Assembly (NCBI RefSeq): GCF_013375155.1
Contig: NZ_JABXOF010000004.1
Span: 296,214-360,213, forward strand
Direction of reading: 5' to 3'
Length of the DNA stretch: 64,000 nucleotides
DNA from: Serratia ureilytica
GTDB taxonomy: Bacteria; Pseudomonadota; Gammaproteobacteria; Enterobacterales; Enterobacteriaceae
Both the position numbers and the translations under genes were made by a program. This document shows, piece after piece, positions 1-11,091 of this stretch. Each line of letters starts with the position of its first letter. Position 1 is the first letter of the stretch. Below the pieces are notes generated by a model, which made no database searches, was not told the DNA's origin, and worked only from the letters and a program-made list of their open reading frames with translations.

Positions 1-455
1 TGGACGATCCGGATCTGCAGCAGGCGGCTTACACCCGCATTGCGCAGCAGTTGTGCAGCGCCGAGCAGGCCTGGCGGCAGGTGCTGGAGGCGATCGCCGA
101 AGAGTACCGCGAGTTGGATGACGACTACATGCGGGCGCGCGAACTGGACGTGCGCGACATGCTGCGCCGCACGCTGTGCCACCTGCAGGGGCAGCCGCTG
201 CCGACCATTGCGCTCGCAGAGCCGTCAATACTGGTGATGGATGAGCTGATGCCCTCAGAGGTAGTGATGCTGGATCGCCGACTGGTGCTCGGCATCTGCC
301 TGAGCGGCGGCAATGCCCTCTCGCACAGCGCCATTCTGGCGAAGGCGATGGGCATTCCGATGGTGGTCGGCATGCAGGATTGCCTGAGCAAAACCCGCAG
401 CGGCCAGAAGGCGATGCTGGACGCCGCGCGTGGGGTGTTGCAGCTCAGCCACTAG
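1..455 (+). CDS. dhaM: DhaM C-terminal end (PTS-dependent dihydroxyacetone kinase phosphotransferase), partial
   Basis: The gene is cut by the window start; the frame is open from base 3 to the TAG at 453-455. The visible 150 residues match the enzyme-I-like C-terminal domain of multidomain DhaM. They include the segment SGGNALSHSAILAKAMGIP, which parallels the swivelling phosphohistidine domain of PTS enzyme I; the His in LSH is the presumed phosphorylation site. DhaM passes phosphate from the PTS to ADP bound on DhaL, so that DhaK-DhaL can phosphorylate dihydroxyacetone in the cytoplasm. dhaK and dhaL would be expected just upstream, outside the window. The gene converges on dhaR and the two stop codons overlap by a few bases. 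Full-length domain content cannot be checked. Confidence 0.88.
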   Translation, partial: DDPDLQQAAYTRIAQQLCSAEQAWRQVLEAIAEEYRELDDDYMRARELDVRDMLRRTLCHLQGQPLPTIALAEPSILVMDELMPSEVVMLDRRLVLGICLSGGNALSHSAILAKAMGIPMVVGMQDCLSKTRSGQKAMLDAARGVLQLSH

Positions 456-2401
456 GCGCGCAGCTTGAACTGGCGGATGTCGATCCCGTGTTGTTTGATC
501 TTCCGCCACAGCGTGGTGCGGCCGATGCCCAGCAACTGCGCCATTTCCGTCAGTTGGCCGCGGCTGACGGTCGCCGCCCGCAGGATCGCCTGGCGCTCCA
601 TGTCCGTCAGCGTCAACAGCGGCGCGCCGGGCTGCGGATCGCTTTCCAGCAGCGACGGTTGGCCGAGCAGGTGCGCCGGCAGGTCCGCCAGCTGGATGTG
701 GTGGCCGTGGCAAATCATTGCCGCGCGCTCCACCACCCCTTTCAGTTCCAAATCGTTGCCCGGCCACAGATAGAGCGCCAGCTGAGCCATCACCTCGTCA
801 TCCACCCGGAAGCGACACTGAAAATGTTGCTCCAGCGTGCGCAGATGGTGTTTGACCAGCAGCGGAATATCGCTCAGCCGCTGACGCAGCGGCGGGATTT
901 GGATCTCGAACGCCTGCAGGCTGTAAAACAGCTGGCGGCGGAAGCGGTTTTGCTGCACCAGCAGCGGCAGGTCGGCGGCGCTGCTGGCGATCACCCGCAC
1001 ATCGACCGGGATCACCCGGCTGGAATTGAGGCGGATCACCACGCCGGTTTTCAGCACCTGCAGCAGCGCCGACTGCATCTCCGCCGGCAGGTATTCGATC
1101 TGTTCCAGGTACAGCGTGCCGCCGTTAGCCAATTCGAATTTACTGAGCTGGCCCGCCTCTTCTTCGCTGGCGTCGCTGCCCAGCAGCTCACGCAGCCCCT
1201 GCGCCTGCGGCAGCAGTTGGCAGTTGAGGGCGATATACGGCCCGGCGGCGCGTTCGCCGGCGTTGTGGATAGCCTGGCTGAGCAGCTCTTTGCCGACGCC
1301 TTCTTCCCCACGCAACAGGATCGGATGCTGGCCTTTGGCCGCCTGCTGCCCGTAACGGATCAATCGCCGCATTTCCAGCGAGGCGGAAGGCATCTGTTCG
1401 AAGCTGTGGCTGACGCGCCCCAGCTGGCTGCTGACATATTGGCGCAGCCGTTCGAGCGGGTGCAGCAGGGCGATGAAACTGCAGCGATCGCCGTCGAAAA
1501 TCGGCTTGAGCGTCAGCAAGGCGGCGATAAACTGCCGCTGGCTTTCGAAGGTGACTTCGACGTGTTGCAGCGGTTGGCGATCGGCGATGGCGCGCTTGAG
1601 CAGCGCGGGCAGCGTCAACAGCTGCGCCAACGGCTTGCCCTGGCTCTGCTGTTCGTCCAGCTTCAACAGGCCGGCGGCGCGCTGGTTGATGTATTGCAGG
1701 TAGCCGCGGTGATCCCAGGCCATGACGCCGTCGTCCACGCCGTCCAGCAGGCCGTAAAGCTGATTCAGATGGCGGTTGGATTCCGCCAGCAGGCCGTCGG
1801 CGTTCAGCGAGTTGCCGATTTCGCGGGCGATGGCCAGCGTCAGCGACAGATCGCCGGCGGCGCAGTCGGCCAGCAGACAGCCCAGCGCGATCGAGCCGCG
1901 CTGGCGGCCGCTGTTGTCGTAGACCGGCGTGGCGCAGAACGACCAGCCGTGCAGCGCTCGGCGCACGTGTTCTTCACCGCTCACCCGCACCGGGTGGCCT
2001 TCCGCCGCCGCCAGCGCCGGGGCATTGGTGCCTATCAACCCTTCGGCCCAGTAAGCGCCGGGGGCGAACCCCAGTTGCTGCAGATGTTCCCAGGTTTGGG
2101 CGTCGCCGCAGCGCCACAGCATGCAGCCGCTCTCGTCGAGGATCATCAGCAGGCAACGCCGCGGCTCCATGTATTCACAGGCGTCTTCCAGCGCCGCCTG
2201 GCCGAGCGTCAGCAGATCGTTCTTGCGGCGGCAAATCGATTCGAAGGTGGCGCCCTGCGCACGGTGCGGCGCTTGCCAGACATCGGGCTGCATCAGGCTG
2301 CGGCAACGCAGCCAGGAGGCGTACACCGCCGGCGTCGGGCGCAGCGGCGGCGGCAGTTCGCCGTCGTTAATCAGTTGCTGCCAACGTGAATCGTTGTCCA
2401 T
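452..2401 (-). CDS. dhaR: DhaR, transcriptional activator of the dihydroxyacetone kinase operon
   Basis: This 649-residue regulator has an N-terminal GAF-like region (about 60-190), a PAS-like region (about 215-320), an AAA+ domain with Walker A GEEGVGKE at 365-372 and a Walker B-like GGTLYLEQIEYL near 425, and a C-terminal Fis-type helix-turn-helix (TEMAQLLGIGRTTLWRKIK, about 615-635). The canonical GAFTGA sigma-54 contact loop is absent: the equivalent stretch reads LLGSDASEEE. This fits what is known of E. coli DhaR, which resembles sigma-54 activators but acts on a sigma-70 promoter and is controlled by DhaK and DhaL. It lies convergent to dhaM, at the end of the dha locus. Assignment is by sequence resemblance and context. 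Confidence 0.92.
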   Translation of the reverse strand: MDNDSRWQQLINDGELPPPLRPTPAVYASWLRCRSLMQPDVWQAPHRAQGATFESICRRKNDLLTLGQAALEDACEYMEPRRCLLMILDESGCMLWRCGDAQTWEHLQQLGFAPGAYWAEGLIGTNAPALAAAEGHPVRVSGEEHVRRALHGWSFCATPVYDNSGRQRGSIALGCLLADCAAGDLSLTLAIAREIGNSLNADGLLAESNRHLNQLYGLLDGVDDGVMAWDHRGYLQYINQRAAGLLKLDEQQSQGKPLAQLLTLPALLKRAIADRQPLQHVEVTFESQRQFIAALLTLKPIFDGDRCSFIALLHPLERLRQYVSSQLGRVSHSFEQMPSASLEMRRLIRYGQQAAKGQHPILLRGEEGVGKELLSQAIHNAGERAAGPYIALNCQLLPQAQGLRELLGSDASEEEAGQLSKFELANGGTLYLEQIEYLPAEMQSALLQVLKTGVVIRLNSSRVIPVDVRVIASSAADLPLLVQQNRFRRQLFYSLQAFEIQIPPLRQRLSDIPLLVKHHLRTLEQHFQCRFRVDDEVMAQLALYLWPGNDLELKGVVERAAMICHGHHIQLADLPAHLLGQPSLLESDPQPGAPLLTLTDMERQAILRAATVSRGQLTEMAQLLGIGRTTLWRKIKQHGIDIRQFKLRA

Positions 2402-2497
2402 CGAACCTCATCCAACTGCGAAAACGAGAGTGACGATGATATCACCTGGCGCAGCGGCGGCTGTGAGGCGGCGGGCAGAAGCGGGGAAAATCGGGAC

Positions 2498-2532
2498 AAA
2501 AAAAACGGGGCGCGGCGCAGGCCGGACCCCGT
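2498..2532 (-). terminator. Rho-independent terminator of tolC
   Basis: On the minus strand ACGGGG and CCCCGT (2527-2532 and 2505-2510 of the plus strand) form a GC-rich stem followed directly by a run of eight T. It begins 20 bases past the tolC stop codon. Confidence 0.8.
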
Positions 2533-2551
2533 GTTTGTCAGCGTGCGGACA

Positions 2552-4069
2552 TCAGTTGCGGAATGGGTTGCCGCTGTGGCGAGCCGGTTGGCTGGTGGTA
2601 ACGGCCGGCGCGGATGCGCGAGTGGCCGCCGGTGCCGGCGCCGCAGTCTGTTGCATCGGCGCATTGTCCTGATAACCGTCCGCATAGGCGTCCTGCGCGC
2701 GGTTTTGCGGTGCGACGGCGTCAGGCGCGGTCGATACCGGCTTGCCCAACGCGCCGTTCAGCAGCAGCAGATCGTTCTGGTTCAGCGTGCCGAGCGCCGA
2801 CTTGATGTTCAGCTGGTTGATCAAATAGGTATAACGCGCGTCGGACAGCTGACGTTTGGCGTTATACAGCGTGGTGGTGGCGTCCAGCACATCGACGATG
2901 GTGCGGGTACCGACCTGATAACCGGCTTCCATCGCGTCCAGGGAGCTCTGTGCGGAGATCACCGCCTGTTTGTAGGCGTTGATGCTGCTGATCGAAGCGT
3001 TAACGTTGTTGAACGATGAACGCACGGTCTGCACCACGCTGCGGTGAGCGCTTTCCAGCTGCTCGCTGGCGCCGACGAAGCCGTACTGCGCTTGTTTAAC
3101 CTGCGAGTTGGTCGCGCCGCCGCTGTACAGCGGCAGGTTGAAGCTGATGCCCACTTTATTTTGGCCCGCATCGGAGTCGCTGTAGCGTGCGGCATTCGCG
3201 CCGCCGGTGTTTGAGCCGTTATATTTGGTATTGCTGATGCCGGTTGACGCGCTGACGTCAATCGTCGGCATATAGCCGGTTTGGGCTGCGCGGATCTGTT
3301 CGCGCGCCAGATCCTGGCTCAGGCGGGCGGACAGCAGGCTCAGGTTGCGCGCTTCAGCTTCTTTCAGCAGGTTGTTCACCGCTTCCGGGCGCTGGGTGCT
3401 GAAGCGATCGGTATTCAGCGAGGCCAGCTCAGGGTAGAAGCTGCCGGTGACCTGACGCAGCGTTTCCAGCGCGTTGTCCAGATCGTTGCGGGCGGAGACT
3501 TCCGCCGCCAGCACGGTGTCATAGTTCGAGCGGGCGTTCTGCACGTCGGTGATCGCCACCAGGCCCACGTTGAAGCGCTGAGTGGTTTGATCCAGCGTGC
3601 GGTACACCGCGTCTTTCTGCGCCTGGGTGTACGACAGCGTGTCGATCGCCTTCAGCACGTTAAAGTAGGCGGTGGCGGTGTTGAGAATCAGCGACTGCTC
3701 TGCGGTCTGGAAGGTGACGTCGGAGATGCCGGCGCTCTTTTCCTGCAGCGTCAGCTGGCGCCATTTCGACATGTCGAAGAGGGTCTGCGTCAACGCCAGC
3801 GAACCGCTGGTGACGTTGCTGTTAACGCCATTGCTGTCACGATAACCGTTGGTGTAATCGTAACCTGCGGTTAAACCGAGCTGCGGCAGCAGCGGGCTGC
3901 GCGCTTCATTGATCTTTTCGAATGCGGCGTCGCGGTCAGCAGCACTTTTGCGCAGATCCGGGTTACTTTCCCTGGCCTGTTTGTAGACCTGCAGCAGGTT
4001 CTCTGCCTGGCTCATTGCACTGAAGCCGCCCAGGCTCAGTCCGATAAGAAGGGGGAGCAGTTTCTTCAT
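2552..4069 (-). CDS. tolC: TolC outer-membrane efflux and type I secretion channel
   Basis: TolC is the trimeric outer-membrane channel-tunnel used by RND, MFS and ABC efflux pumps and by type I secretion systems. The protein aligns with E. coli TolC nearly end to end: signal peptide MKKLLPLLIGLSLGGFSAMSQA, mature start AENLLQVYKQARESNPDLRK, the repeated outer membrane efflux domains, and the C-terminal tail ending NPFRN. I chose the ATG at 4069 (505 residues) over the in-frame ATG at 4075 because AAGGA lies six bases before the former and abuts the latter. The region after about residue 450 is Gln/Ala/Pro-rich and less conserved, as is usual. The gene stands alone, divergent from nudF, with a terminator behind it. 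Confidence 0.97.
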   Translation of the reverse strand: MKKLLPLLIGLSLGGFSAMSQAENLLQVYKQARESNPDLRKSAADRDAAFEKINEARSPLLPQLGLTAGYDYTNGYRDSNGVNSNVTSGSLALTQTLFDMSKWRQLTLQEKSAGISDVTFQTAEQSLILNTATAYFNVLKAIDTLSYTQAQKDAVYRTLDQTTQRFNVGLVAITDVQNARSNYDTVLAAEVSARNDLDNALETLRQVTGSFYPELASLNTDRFSTQRPEAVNNLLKEAEARNLSLLSARLSQDLAREQIRAAQTGYMPTIDVSASTGISNTKYNGSNTGGANAARYSDSDAGQNKVGISFNLPLYSGGATNSQVKQAQYGFVGASEQLESAHRSVVQTVRSSFNNVNASISSINAYKQAVISAQSSLDAMEAGYQVGTRTIVDVLDATTTLYNAKRQLSDARYTYLINQLNIKSALGTLNQNDLLLLNGALGKPVSTAPDAVAPQNRAQDAYADGYQDNAPMQQTAAPAPAATRASAPAVTTSQPARHSGNPFRN

Positions 4070-4416
4070 TTGCATTCCTTGTTGTGCAGCAATATTGCTA
4101 TGTTAGCGCTGACGATAGACGAAATAGTTGCCGATTCTAGCAGAGTCTGCGGTACGCATCAGGTGGCTGAATGTGCCATCTCACGTAACTTTTACCTTTC
4201 AGACCGCCCATTTACCTTGGCGTACTGCCCGGGCCGACTGCAGCTGATATTATGGCTGACAATCAGGATTGTTTCCCGCTATTACCCGCGAGCGCACAAA
4301 CGCGCCGCGTCCGGCGGCGAAAAACAGCCTAACATAAAGCGGCGGCGGTGAGACCCGCTGTTTCTGTCATCAAAACCGTTTATTTTATCGGCATACTCAC
4401 GCAGGAGAATTCGCGC
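4070..4416. other. tolC-nudF divergent intergenic region
   Basis: About 350 bases without a gene separate the divergent tolC and nudF. It holds the tolC promoter region with the candidate marbox and the nudF leader with its AGGAGA ribosome-binding site at 4403-4408. Open frames here have no family resemblance and no ribosome-binding site, so I call no gene. Confidence 0.6.
4161..4179 (-). promoter_or_regulatory. Candidate MarA/SoxS/Rob box upstream of tolC
   Basis: Read on the minus strand the site is ATGGCACATTCAGCCACCT, which fits the marbox consensus AYNGCACNNWNNRYYAAAY at all but two positions. It lies about 90-110 bases upstream of the tolC start codon in the correct orientation. E. coli tolC is known to belong to the mar-sox-rob regulon. 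The site itself is inferred from the pattern alone. Confidence 0.45.
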
Positions 4417-5049
4417 ATGAACCGTTCGCAGCCGTCACCCGTCACCTTCGATAAAAAAGATGTAGAAATTATTGCACGCGAGACGCTGTACCGTGGTTTT
4501 TTTTCACTCAATTTATACCGGTTTCGCCATCGCTTGTTCAATGGCGAAATGAGTCCTGAAATCACGCGTGAAATTTTCGAGCGCGGCCATGCGGCGGTGC
4601 TGCTGCCCTACGACCCGGTGCGCGATGAAGTGGTGCTGATTGAACAACTGCGCATCGCCGCGGTCGATACCAGTAATTCGCCCTGGCTGCTGGAAATGGT
4701 GGCGGGTATGATCGAAACCGGCGAAAGCGTCGAAGACGTGTGCCGCCGCGAAGCGCAGGAAGAAGCCGGCGTGGTGGTCGGGCGCTGCAAGCCGGTGCTG
4801 AGCTATCTGGCCAGCCCCGGCGGCACCAGCGAACGCTTGTCGATCATGGTCGGCGAGGTGGATGCCGGCACCGCCGAAGGCATCCACGGCCTGGCGGAAG
4901 AGCATGAAGATATTCGCGTCCATGTGGTCAGCCGTGAGCAGGCTTACCGCTGGGTGGAAGAAGGCGCGATCGATAACGCCGCATCAGTGATTGCATTGCA
5001 ATGGCTGGCGTTGCACCATGAATCGTTGAGAAAAGAGTGGGCCAACTAA
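4417..5049 (+). CDS. nudF: ADP-ribose diphosphatase NudF (Nudix hydrolase)
   Basis: NudF hydrolyses ADP-ribose to AMP and ribose 5-phosphate. The Nudix box is complete: [13 protein letters not shown] followed by RREAQEEAG (about residues 97-119), with the catalytic REXXEE glutamates present. The downstream segments [18 protein letters not shown] and [19 protein letters not shown] motifs match the E. coli protein, as does the length of 210 residues. An in-frame start exists at 4348, but the ATG at 4417 has AGGAGA eight bases upstream and gives an N-terminus ([20 protein letters not shown]) aligned with the E. coli one. It is the first gene of the nudF-yqiB-cpdA-yqiA-parE run and overlaps yqiB by one base (TAATG). 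Confidence 0.95.
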   Translation: MNRSQPSPVTFDKKDVEIIARETLYRGFFSLNLYRFRHRLFNGEMSPEITREIFERGHAAVLLPYDPVRDEVVLIEQLRIAAVDTSNSPWLLEMVAGMIETGESVEDVCRREAQEEAGVVVGRCKPVLSYLASPGGTSERLSIMVGEVDAGTAEGIHGLAEEHEDIRVHVVSREQAYRWVEEGAIDNAASVIALQWLALHHESLRKEWAN

Positions 5050-5474
5050 TGAAACAGCGCTATACCCCTGATTTCCCCGAAATGATGAGATTGTGCGAAA
5101 CCAACTTCGCGCAATTGCGCCGCTTGCTGCCGCGCAACGACGAAGCGGGCGAAACGGTGACTTATCAGGTGAACGGCGCTAGCTATCGTTTGACCATTGT
5201 TGAGTCCACGCGTTACACGTCGCTGGTGGAGATCGAGCAGATCTTTCCGGCGGTCAGCTACTGGAGCCTGCCCGCGATGACGGTGCGGTTATACCATGAC
5301 GCCATGGTTGCGGAAGTGTGTTCCAGTCAGCAGATCTACCGCTTTAAAGCGCGTTATGATTATCCTAATAAAAAGTTGCATCAACGCGACGAAAAGCATC
5401 AAATTAACCAGTTTCTTGCTGATTGGCTGCGCTACTGTTTGGCGCATGGAGCGATGGCGGTTCCGGTTTGTTAG
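5049..5474 (+). CDS. yqiB: YqiB, DUF1249 protein of unknown function
   Basis: The 141-residue product begins [20 protein letters not shown] and ends in a stretch nearly identical to E. coli YqiB ([20 protein letters not shown]). No catalytic motif or membrane segment is visible, and the function is not established. The start at 5049 overlaps the nudF stop in a TAATG arrangement typical of translational coupling. The alternative upstream start at 5037 would extend into nudF and lacks support. It sits between nudF and cpdA as in E. coli. Confidence 0.93.
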   Translation: MKQRYTPDFPEMMRLCETNFAQLRRLLPRNDEAGETVTYQVNGASYRLTIVESTRYTSLVEIEQIFPAVSYWSLPAMTVRLYHDAMVAEVCSSQQIYRFKARYDYPNKKLHQRDEKHQINQFLADWLRYCLAHGAMAVPVC

Positions 5475-5501
5475 ACAGACTGAAATAACAAAGGACACCA
5501 T

Positions 5502-6329
5502 TTGGAAAGCCTGTTTAAACTGCCCGTGGCGAGTGGGGCCGCGGTCAGGATTCTACAAATAACAGATACCCACCTTTTTGCCGGCGAACACGAGACGTTG
5601 CTCGGCATCAATACCTATCGCAGCTATCACGCGGTGCTGAACGCCATTCAGGCGCAGCGCCGCGATGTCGATTTGATCGTCGCCACGGGAGATTTGGCGC
5701 AGGATCATTCGCAGGAGGCGTACCGCCACTTCGCCGCCGGAATCGCGCAACTGCCGGCCCCGTGCGTGTGGCTGCCGGGCAACCACGATTTCCAACCGGC
5801 GATGGTCGACGCGTTGGCCGCCGCCGGCATCGCCCCTTCCAAGCAGGTGCTGCTGGGCGATAACTGGCAGGTGCTGATGTTGGACAGTCAGGTGTTCGGC
5901 GTACCGCACGGCGAGCTGAGCGAATACCAGCTCGAGTGGATGGAGCGCTGCCTGCAGGCGCACCCCGAGCGTTACACGCTGTTGCTGCTGCACCACCATC
6001 CGCTGCCTTCCGGCTGCACCTGGCTCGATCAGCACAGCCTGCGCAACCCGCATATGCTAGGCGCGATTCTGTTGCGCTACCCGAAGGTGAATACCGTGGT
6101 GTGCGGTCATATTCACCAGGATCTGGATCTGGAATGGCAGGGCCGGCGTCTGTTGGCGACGCCGTCCACCTGCGTGCAATTCAAGCCGCACTGCACTAAC
6201 TTTACCATCGACGACGTCTCCCCCGGCTGGCGTTACCTCGATCTGCTGCCGGACGGCCGCGTCGAGACGCAGGTGTTCCGCCTGGAAAACGACGATTTCC
6301 GCCCCGATATGGACTCGGATGGATACTGA
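5502..6329 (+). CDS. cpdA: 3',5'-cyclic AMP phosphodiesterase CpdA
   Basis: CpdA degrades cyclic AMP to AMP in the cytoplasm and so tunes CRP activity. The class III metallophosphoesterase motifs are all visible: DTHLF (about 22-26), GDLAQDH (about 64), GNHDF (about 94) and CGHIHQ (about 204), plus the [12 protein letters not shown] segment. At 275 residues it is full length. Translation begins at a TTG (5502) seven bases after AAAGGA; this gives MESLFKLPV, matching the E. coli N-terminus, and no ATG would do so. The stop codon overlaps the yqiA start (TGATG). Confidence 0.95.
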   Translation: MESLFKLPVASGAAVRILQITDTHLFAGEHETLLGINTYRSYHAVLNAIQAQRRDVDLIVATGDLAQDHSQEAYRHFAAGIAQLPAPCVWLPGNHDFQPAMVDALAAAGIAPSKQVLLGDNWQVLMLDSQVFGVPHGELSEYQLEWMERCLQAHPERYTLLLLHHHPLPSGCTWLDQHSLRNPHMLGAILLRYPKVNTVVCGHIHQDLDLEWQGRRLLATPSTCVQFKPHCTNFTIDDVSPGWRYLDLLPDGRVETQVFRLENDDFRPDMDSDGY

Positions 6330-6913
6330 TGCCTTCGACACTGCTCTACCTGCACGGTTTCAACAGCTCGCCGCAGTCGGCCAAGGCGGTGGCCTTCAAG
6401 GCCTGGCTGGCCGAACACCATCCCGCTATCGAGATGCTGGTGCCGCAGTTGCCGGCCTTTCCGGCGGAGGCCGCCGAGATGCTGGAAAATCTGGTGCTGG
6501 AACGCGCCGGACAAACGCTCGGATTGGTGGGGTCCTCGCTGGGCGGCTATTACGCCACCTGGCTGTCGCAGTGTTTTTCGCTGCCGGCGGTGGTGGTCAA
6601 CCCGGCGGTCAAGCCGTTTGAGCTGCTGGTCGACTATCTCGGCGCCAACGAGAACCCCTACACCGGCCAGCAATATGTGTTAGAGTCTCGTCACGTTTAC
6701 GATCTGAAAGTGATGCAGATCGATCCTTTGGAGTCGCCGGATTTAATCTGGCTGCTGCAGCAAACGGGCGATGAAATTCTCGATTACGGCCAGGCAGTGG
6801 CGTATTACACCGCGTGTCGGCAAACGGTGGAGTCGGGTGGAAACCACGCCTTCGTCGGTTTCGAGCACTACTTCCCCCAGATTGTGGATTTTTTAGGGCT
6901 AAACGCGGTCTGA
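6329..6913 (+). CDS. yqiA: Esterase YqiA
   Basis: This is a 194-residue alpha/beta-hydrolase of the YqiA (UPF0227) family. The N-terminal [15 protein letters not shown] holds the HG oxyanion turn, and [15 protein letters not shown] contains the nucleophile elbow GSSLGG with Ser about residue 71. A C-terminal [12 protein letters not shown] supplies the catalytic His. E. coli YqiA hydrolyses acyl-CoA and aryl-ester substrates in vitro; the physiological substrate is not established. The gene overlaps cpdA by one base and precedes parE by 46 bases, as in E. coli. Confidence 0.92.
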   Translation: MPSTLLYLHGFNSSPQSAKAVAFKAWLAEHHPAIEMLVPQLPAFPAEAAEMLENLVLERAGQTLGLVGSSLGGYYATWLSQCFSLPAVVVNPAVKPFELLVDYLGANENPYTGQQYVLESRHVYDLKVMQIDPLESPDLIWLLQQTGDEILDYGQAVAYYTACRQTVESGGNHAFVGFEHYFPQIVDFLGLNAV

Positions 6914-6953
6914 CGGACCGTTCCGGCACCTCCCTTTAACCACGAAAAAATAA

Positions 6954-8855
<1,902 letters not shown>

Positions 8856-8865
8856 GCCTGACCCT

Positions 8866-8892
8866 GGCCCGGTGAAACGCCGGGCCGGCTTT
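8866..8892 (+). terminator. Hairpin after parE, probable terminator
   Basis: GGCCCGG (8866-8872) pairs with CCGGGCC (8880-8886) around a short A-rich loop, followed by GGCTTTCC. The T-tract is weak, so termination may be partial. Confidence 0.5.
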
Positions 8893-8937
8893 CCCGCAGG
8901 GCGTTCATGCGGCGCCCGATAACCTGGGCCGGAATGC

Positions 8938-9834
8938 ATGAAGATCACGCTCGAAGAATTGCTGGCGTTCACTTCGGTGGTCGACAGCGGTTCCATCACC
9001 GCCGCCGCCGATCGGCTCGGCCAGACGACTTCCGGCATCAGCCGCGCGCTCAGCCGCCTGGAGAATAAGCTCGATACCACCCTGATGCGCCGCACTACGC
9101 GTCGCCTGGAGCTGACCGAAGAGGGGCAAAGCTTCCTGAGCCATGCGCGTACGATCATCAACTCGGTGGAAAATGCCGAAGAACAAATGGCGGTGCGCCG
9201 GCAGATGCCGGCCGGGCGACTGCGGATCAATGCGGCTGCGCCTTTTATGGAGCACGTCATCGTGCCGCTGGTGGCGGGGTTCAGGGAACGTTATCCGCAA
9301 ATTTCGCTCGAGCTGAACACCGACAATCTGATCATCGATCTGCTGGAAAAACGCACGGATATCGCCATTCGCATCGGCGCGTTGCGCGATTCGACCATTC
9401 ATGCGCGCGCGCTGGGCGCCAGCCGGTTGCGCATCCTCGCCAGCCCGGCTTATCTGCAGCAGCACGGCACGCCGCAGAGCGTGGAGGCGTTGCACCGGCA
9501 TTGTCTGCTCGGTTTTACCCAGCCAGAATCGCTGAACCAGTGGCCGTTGCGCTATCGCCAGGCGCCGCATTTCGCCATCACGCCGACGATCTCGGCGTCC
9601 AGCGGTGAAACGCTGCGGCAATTGGCGCTGCGGGGCGAGGGGATCGTACAGCTGGCAGACTTTATGACCCGACGCGATCGGGAAGCGGGCAAGTTGGTGA
9701 CGTTGCTGGAGCAGGAGACGCTGGACGTGCGCCAGCCGATTAATGCGGTGTATTACCGCAATACGCAATTGGCGGCGCGCATCACCTGTTTTCTTGACTA
9801 CGTCAGCGCACACATCGACGCGCAAACGTTATAA
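8938..9834 (+). CDS. LysR-family transcriptional regulator
   Basis: This 298-residue regulator has an N-terminal winged helix-turn-helix (LLAFTSVVDSGSITAAADRL then SGISRALSRLENKLDTTLM, about residues 6-55) followed by a type 2 periplasmic-binding-like effector domain. The ATG at 8938 lies about 80 bases after parE, beyond the parE hairpin. It converges on ygiN with only eight bases between them. The effector and targets are unknown. Its position next to mdaB-ygiN (quinone metabolism) makes that pair one possible target. E. coli has no gene here, so this looks like an insertion in an otherwise conserved order. Confidence 0.85.
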   Translation: MKITLEELLAFTSVVDSGSITAAADRLGQTTSGISRALSRLENKLDTTLMRRTTRRLELTEEGQSFLSHARTIINSVENAEEQMAVRRQMPAGRLRINAAAPFMEHVIVPLVAGFRERYPQISLELNTDNLIIDLLEKRTDIAIRIGALRDSTIHARALGASRLRILASPAYLQQHGTPQSVEALHRHCLLGFTQPESLNQWPLRYRQAPHFAITPTISASSGETLRQLALRGEGIVQLADFMTRRDREAGKLVTLLEQETLDVRQPINAVYYRNTQLAARITCFLDYVSAHIDAQTL

Positions 9835-9842
9835 GGCAGAGC

Positions 9843-10151
9843 TTACAGGGCGTTTTCCAGAATGTAGATCTCGGTGTCCAGCACGCTGTCTTTGAGGGTG
9901 TCGCGGTGTTTGAGCATGTGCTCAATGGCCAGATGTTTTTCCAGATGCGCCATGCTTTCCCATTTCTCCAGCATGAACACCGAATCCGGCGACCGCTTCT
10001 GCCACGGCGCCTGGGTATTGCTGTCGACCATCGGCGTGTATTCGCCGCAACCCTCTTCCGCCAGCACCAGCGGCACCAGCTTTTCAATGGCTTGCAGTAC
10101 GGTGGCGCGGTGGCCGGGTTTCACTTTGATTTCTGCGATTACGGTGATCAT
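9843..10151 (-). CDS. ygiN: Quinol monooxygenase YgiN (ABM domain)
   Basis: A 102-residue single-domain protein of the antibiotic biosynthesis monooxygenase (ABM) fold. It starts MITVIAEIKVKPGHRATVLQA and carries EEGCGEYTPMVDS and EKWESMAHLEKHL, which match E. coli YgiN. E. coli YgiN oxidises menadiol and was proposed to form a quinone redox cycle with MdaB. It lies 33 bases downstream of mdaB on the same strand, so the two are very probably cotranscribed, as in E. coli. Confidence 0.92.
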   Translation of the reverse strand: MITVIAEIKVKPGHRATVLQAIEKLVPLVLAEEGCGEYTPMVDSNTQAPWQKRSPDSVFMLEKWESMAHLEKHLAIEHMLKHRDTLKDSVLDTEIYILENAL

Positions 10152-10184
10152 GCTTACCTCGTTGATGAGTATGTTCTGCGTCAG

Positions 10185-10766
10185 TTAAGCAAAAATTTTC
10201 GCCAGATGCTCGCGATAACGTGCGATGTCCGCTTCGATATCCGGTTGTTTTATCACGTCATTGCAGATAAAGGTCGGCAGCGCTTCCATTCCCAGGAACT
10301 GGTTGGCCTTGTGGAAGTGCAGGTAAACGCCGTCGACGCCGACGCCGTGGAAGAACTGATCGGGATCGGTGAAGGCCTCCAGCGGGGCGTTCCAGGTCAG
10401 GCTCAGCAGGTATTTTTTGCCCTGGATCAGGCCGCCTGAGCCATATTTTTTGCTTTCGTCAGAACGAGAGCGGCCGTCGCTGGCATACAGGCTGCCGTGA
10501 CCGGCGGTGAACACTTCATCGATGTATTTTTTCAGGATCCAGGGTTCGCCCATCCACCAGCCCGGCATCTGGTAGATGACCGCGTCGGCCCACAGGTATT
10601 TCTTTACCTCGGCTTCGATGTCATAACCGTCGTCAACCACGGTGACCTGCACATCGTGCTGCAGATCGCGCAGGAAGCTTTCCGCCACGTCGCTCAGGGT
10701 TTGGTTGAGTTCGCCGTTGGAATGGCCGAATTGTTTTTTAGCGTTGATAATCAGGATATTGCTCAT
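10185..10766 (-). CDS. mdaB: NADPH:quinone oxidoreductase MdaB
   Basis: A 193-residue flavodoxin-fold enzyme of the NQO/MdaB family that reduces quinones by two electrons with NADPH. It begins MSNILIINAKKQFGHSNGEL; WADAVIYQMPGWWMGEPWI and LSLTWNAPLEAF match family features around the FAD and quinone site. The conserved neighbourhood parE-ygiN-mdaB supports the assignment. Its promoter lies in the 325-base divergent region shared with parC. Confidence 0.94.
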   Translation of the reverse strand: MSNILIINAKKQFGHSNGELNQTLSDVAESFLRDLQHDVQVTVVDDGYDIEAEVKKYLWADAVIYQMPGWWMGEPWILKKYIDEVFTAGHGSLYASDGRSRSDESKKYGSGGLIQGKKYLLSLTWNAPLEAFTDPDQFFHGVGVDGVYLHFHKANQFLGMEALPTFICNDVIKQPDIEADIARYREHLAKIFA

Positions 10767-11091
10767 CTTTCGCGGCTCCCGTCAGAGTTAAGATATGGCA
10801 TGCTTCCCGCCGAAAAGGCGGAAACCAGCTCGCTGGCGACGAGTGTAATCGTTAGGCAGGCAAGTAAAAATGCGATCCAGCGCACAACAGTGTTGACTGC
10901 CAGTCAATAAACGGGCCGCCAGACAGCGAAATTTTGCATAAACCGCAGCGCGCAACCGGCCGCCGCCGGCGATCCTTGCGCCAACTGTGACAGCCACCCT
11001 GCAGATGGGTTACTATCGTGGGCAGAATCGACAAGCGATGCCTTTTGTCGTCCAAGGGATTGCCAAGCCACGGTCTGAGGATAATTGAGTA
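10767..11091. other. mdaB-parC divergent intergenic region
   Basis: About 325 bases with no convincing gene. It must hold the divergent mdaB and parC promoters. Small open frames here run antisense to one another and lack ribosome-binding sites. I see no repeat or clear operator. Confidence 0.5.

Noticed and set aside
380..2389. Long open frame on the plus strand opposite dhaR (669 codons).
   Set aside because: It is antisense to a well-recognised gene, is rich in Gln/Arg/Ala/His from the reverse codon bias of GC-rich DNA, and shows no family motif.
4070..4351. Possible 93-residue plus-strand protein in the tolC-nudF gap.
   Set aside because: It overlaps the tolC start region and control sites, lacks a ribosome-binding site, and has no similarity that I recognise.
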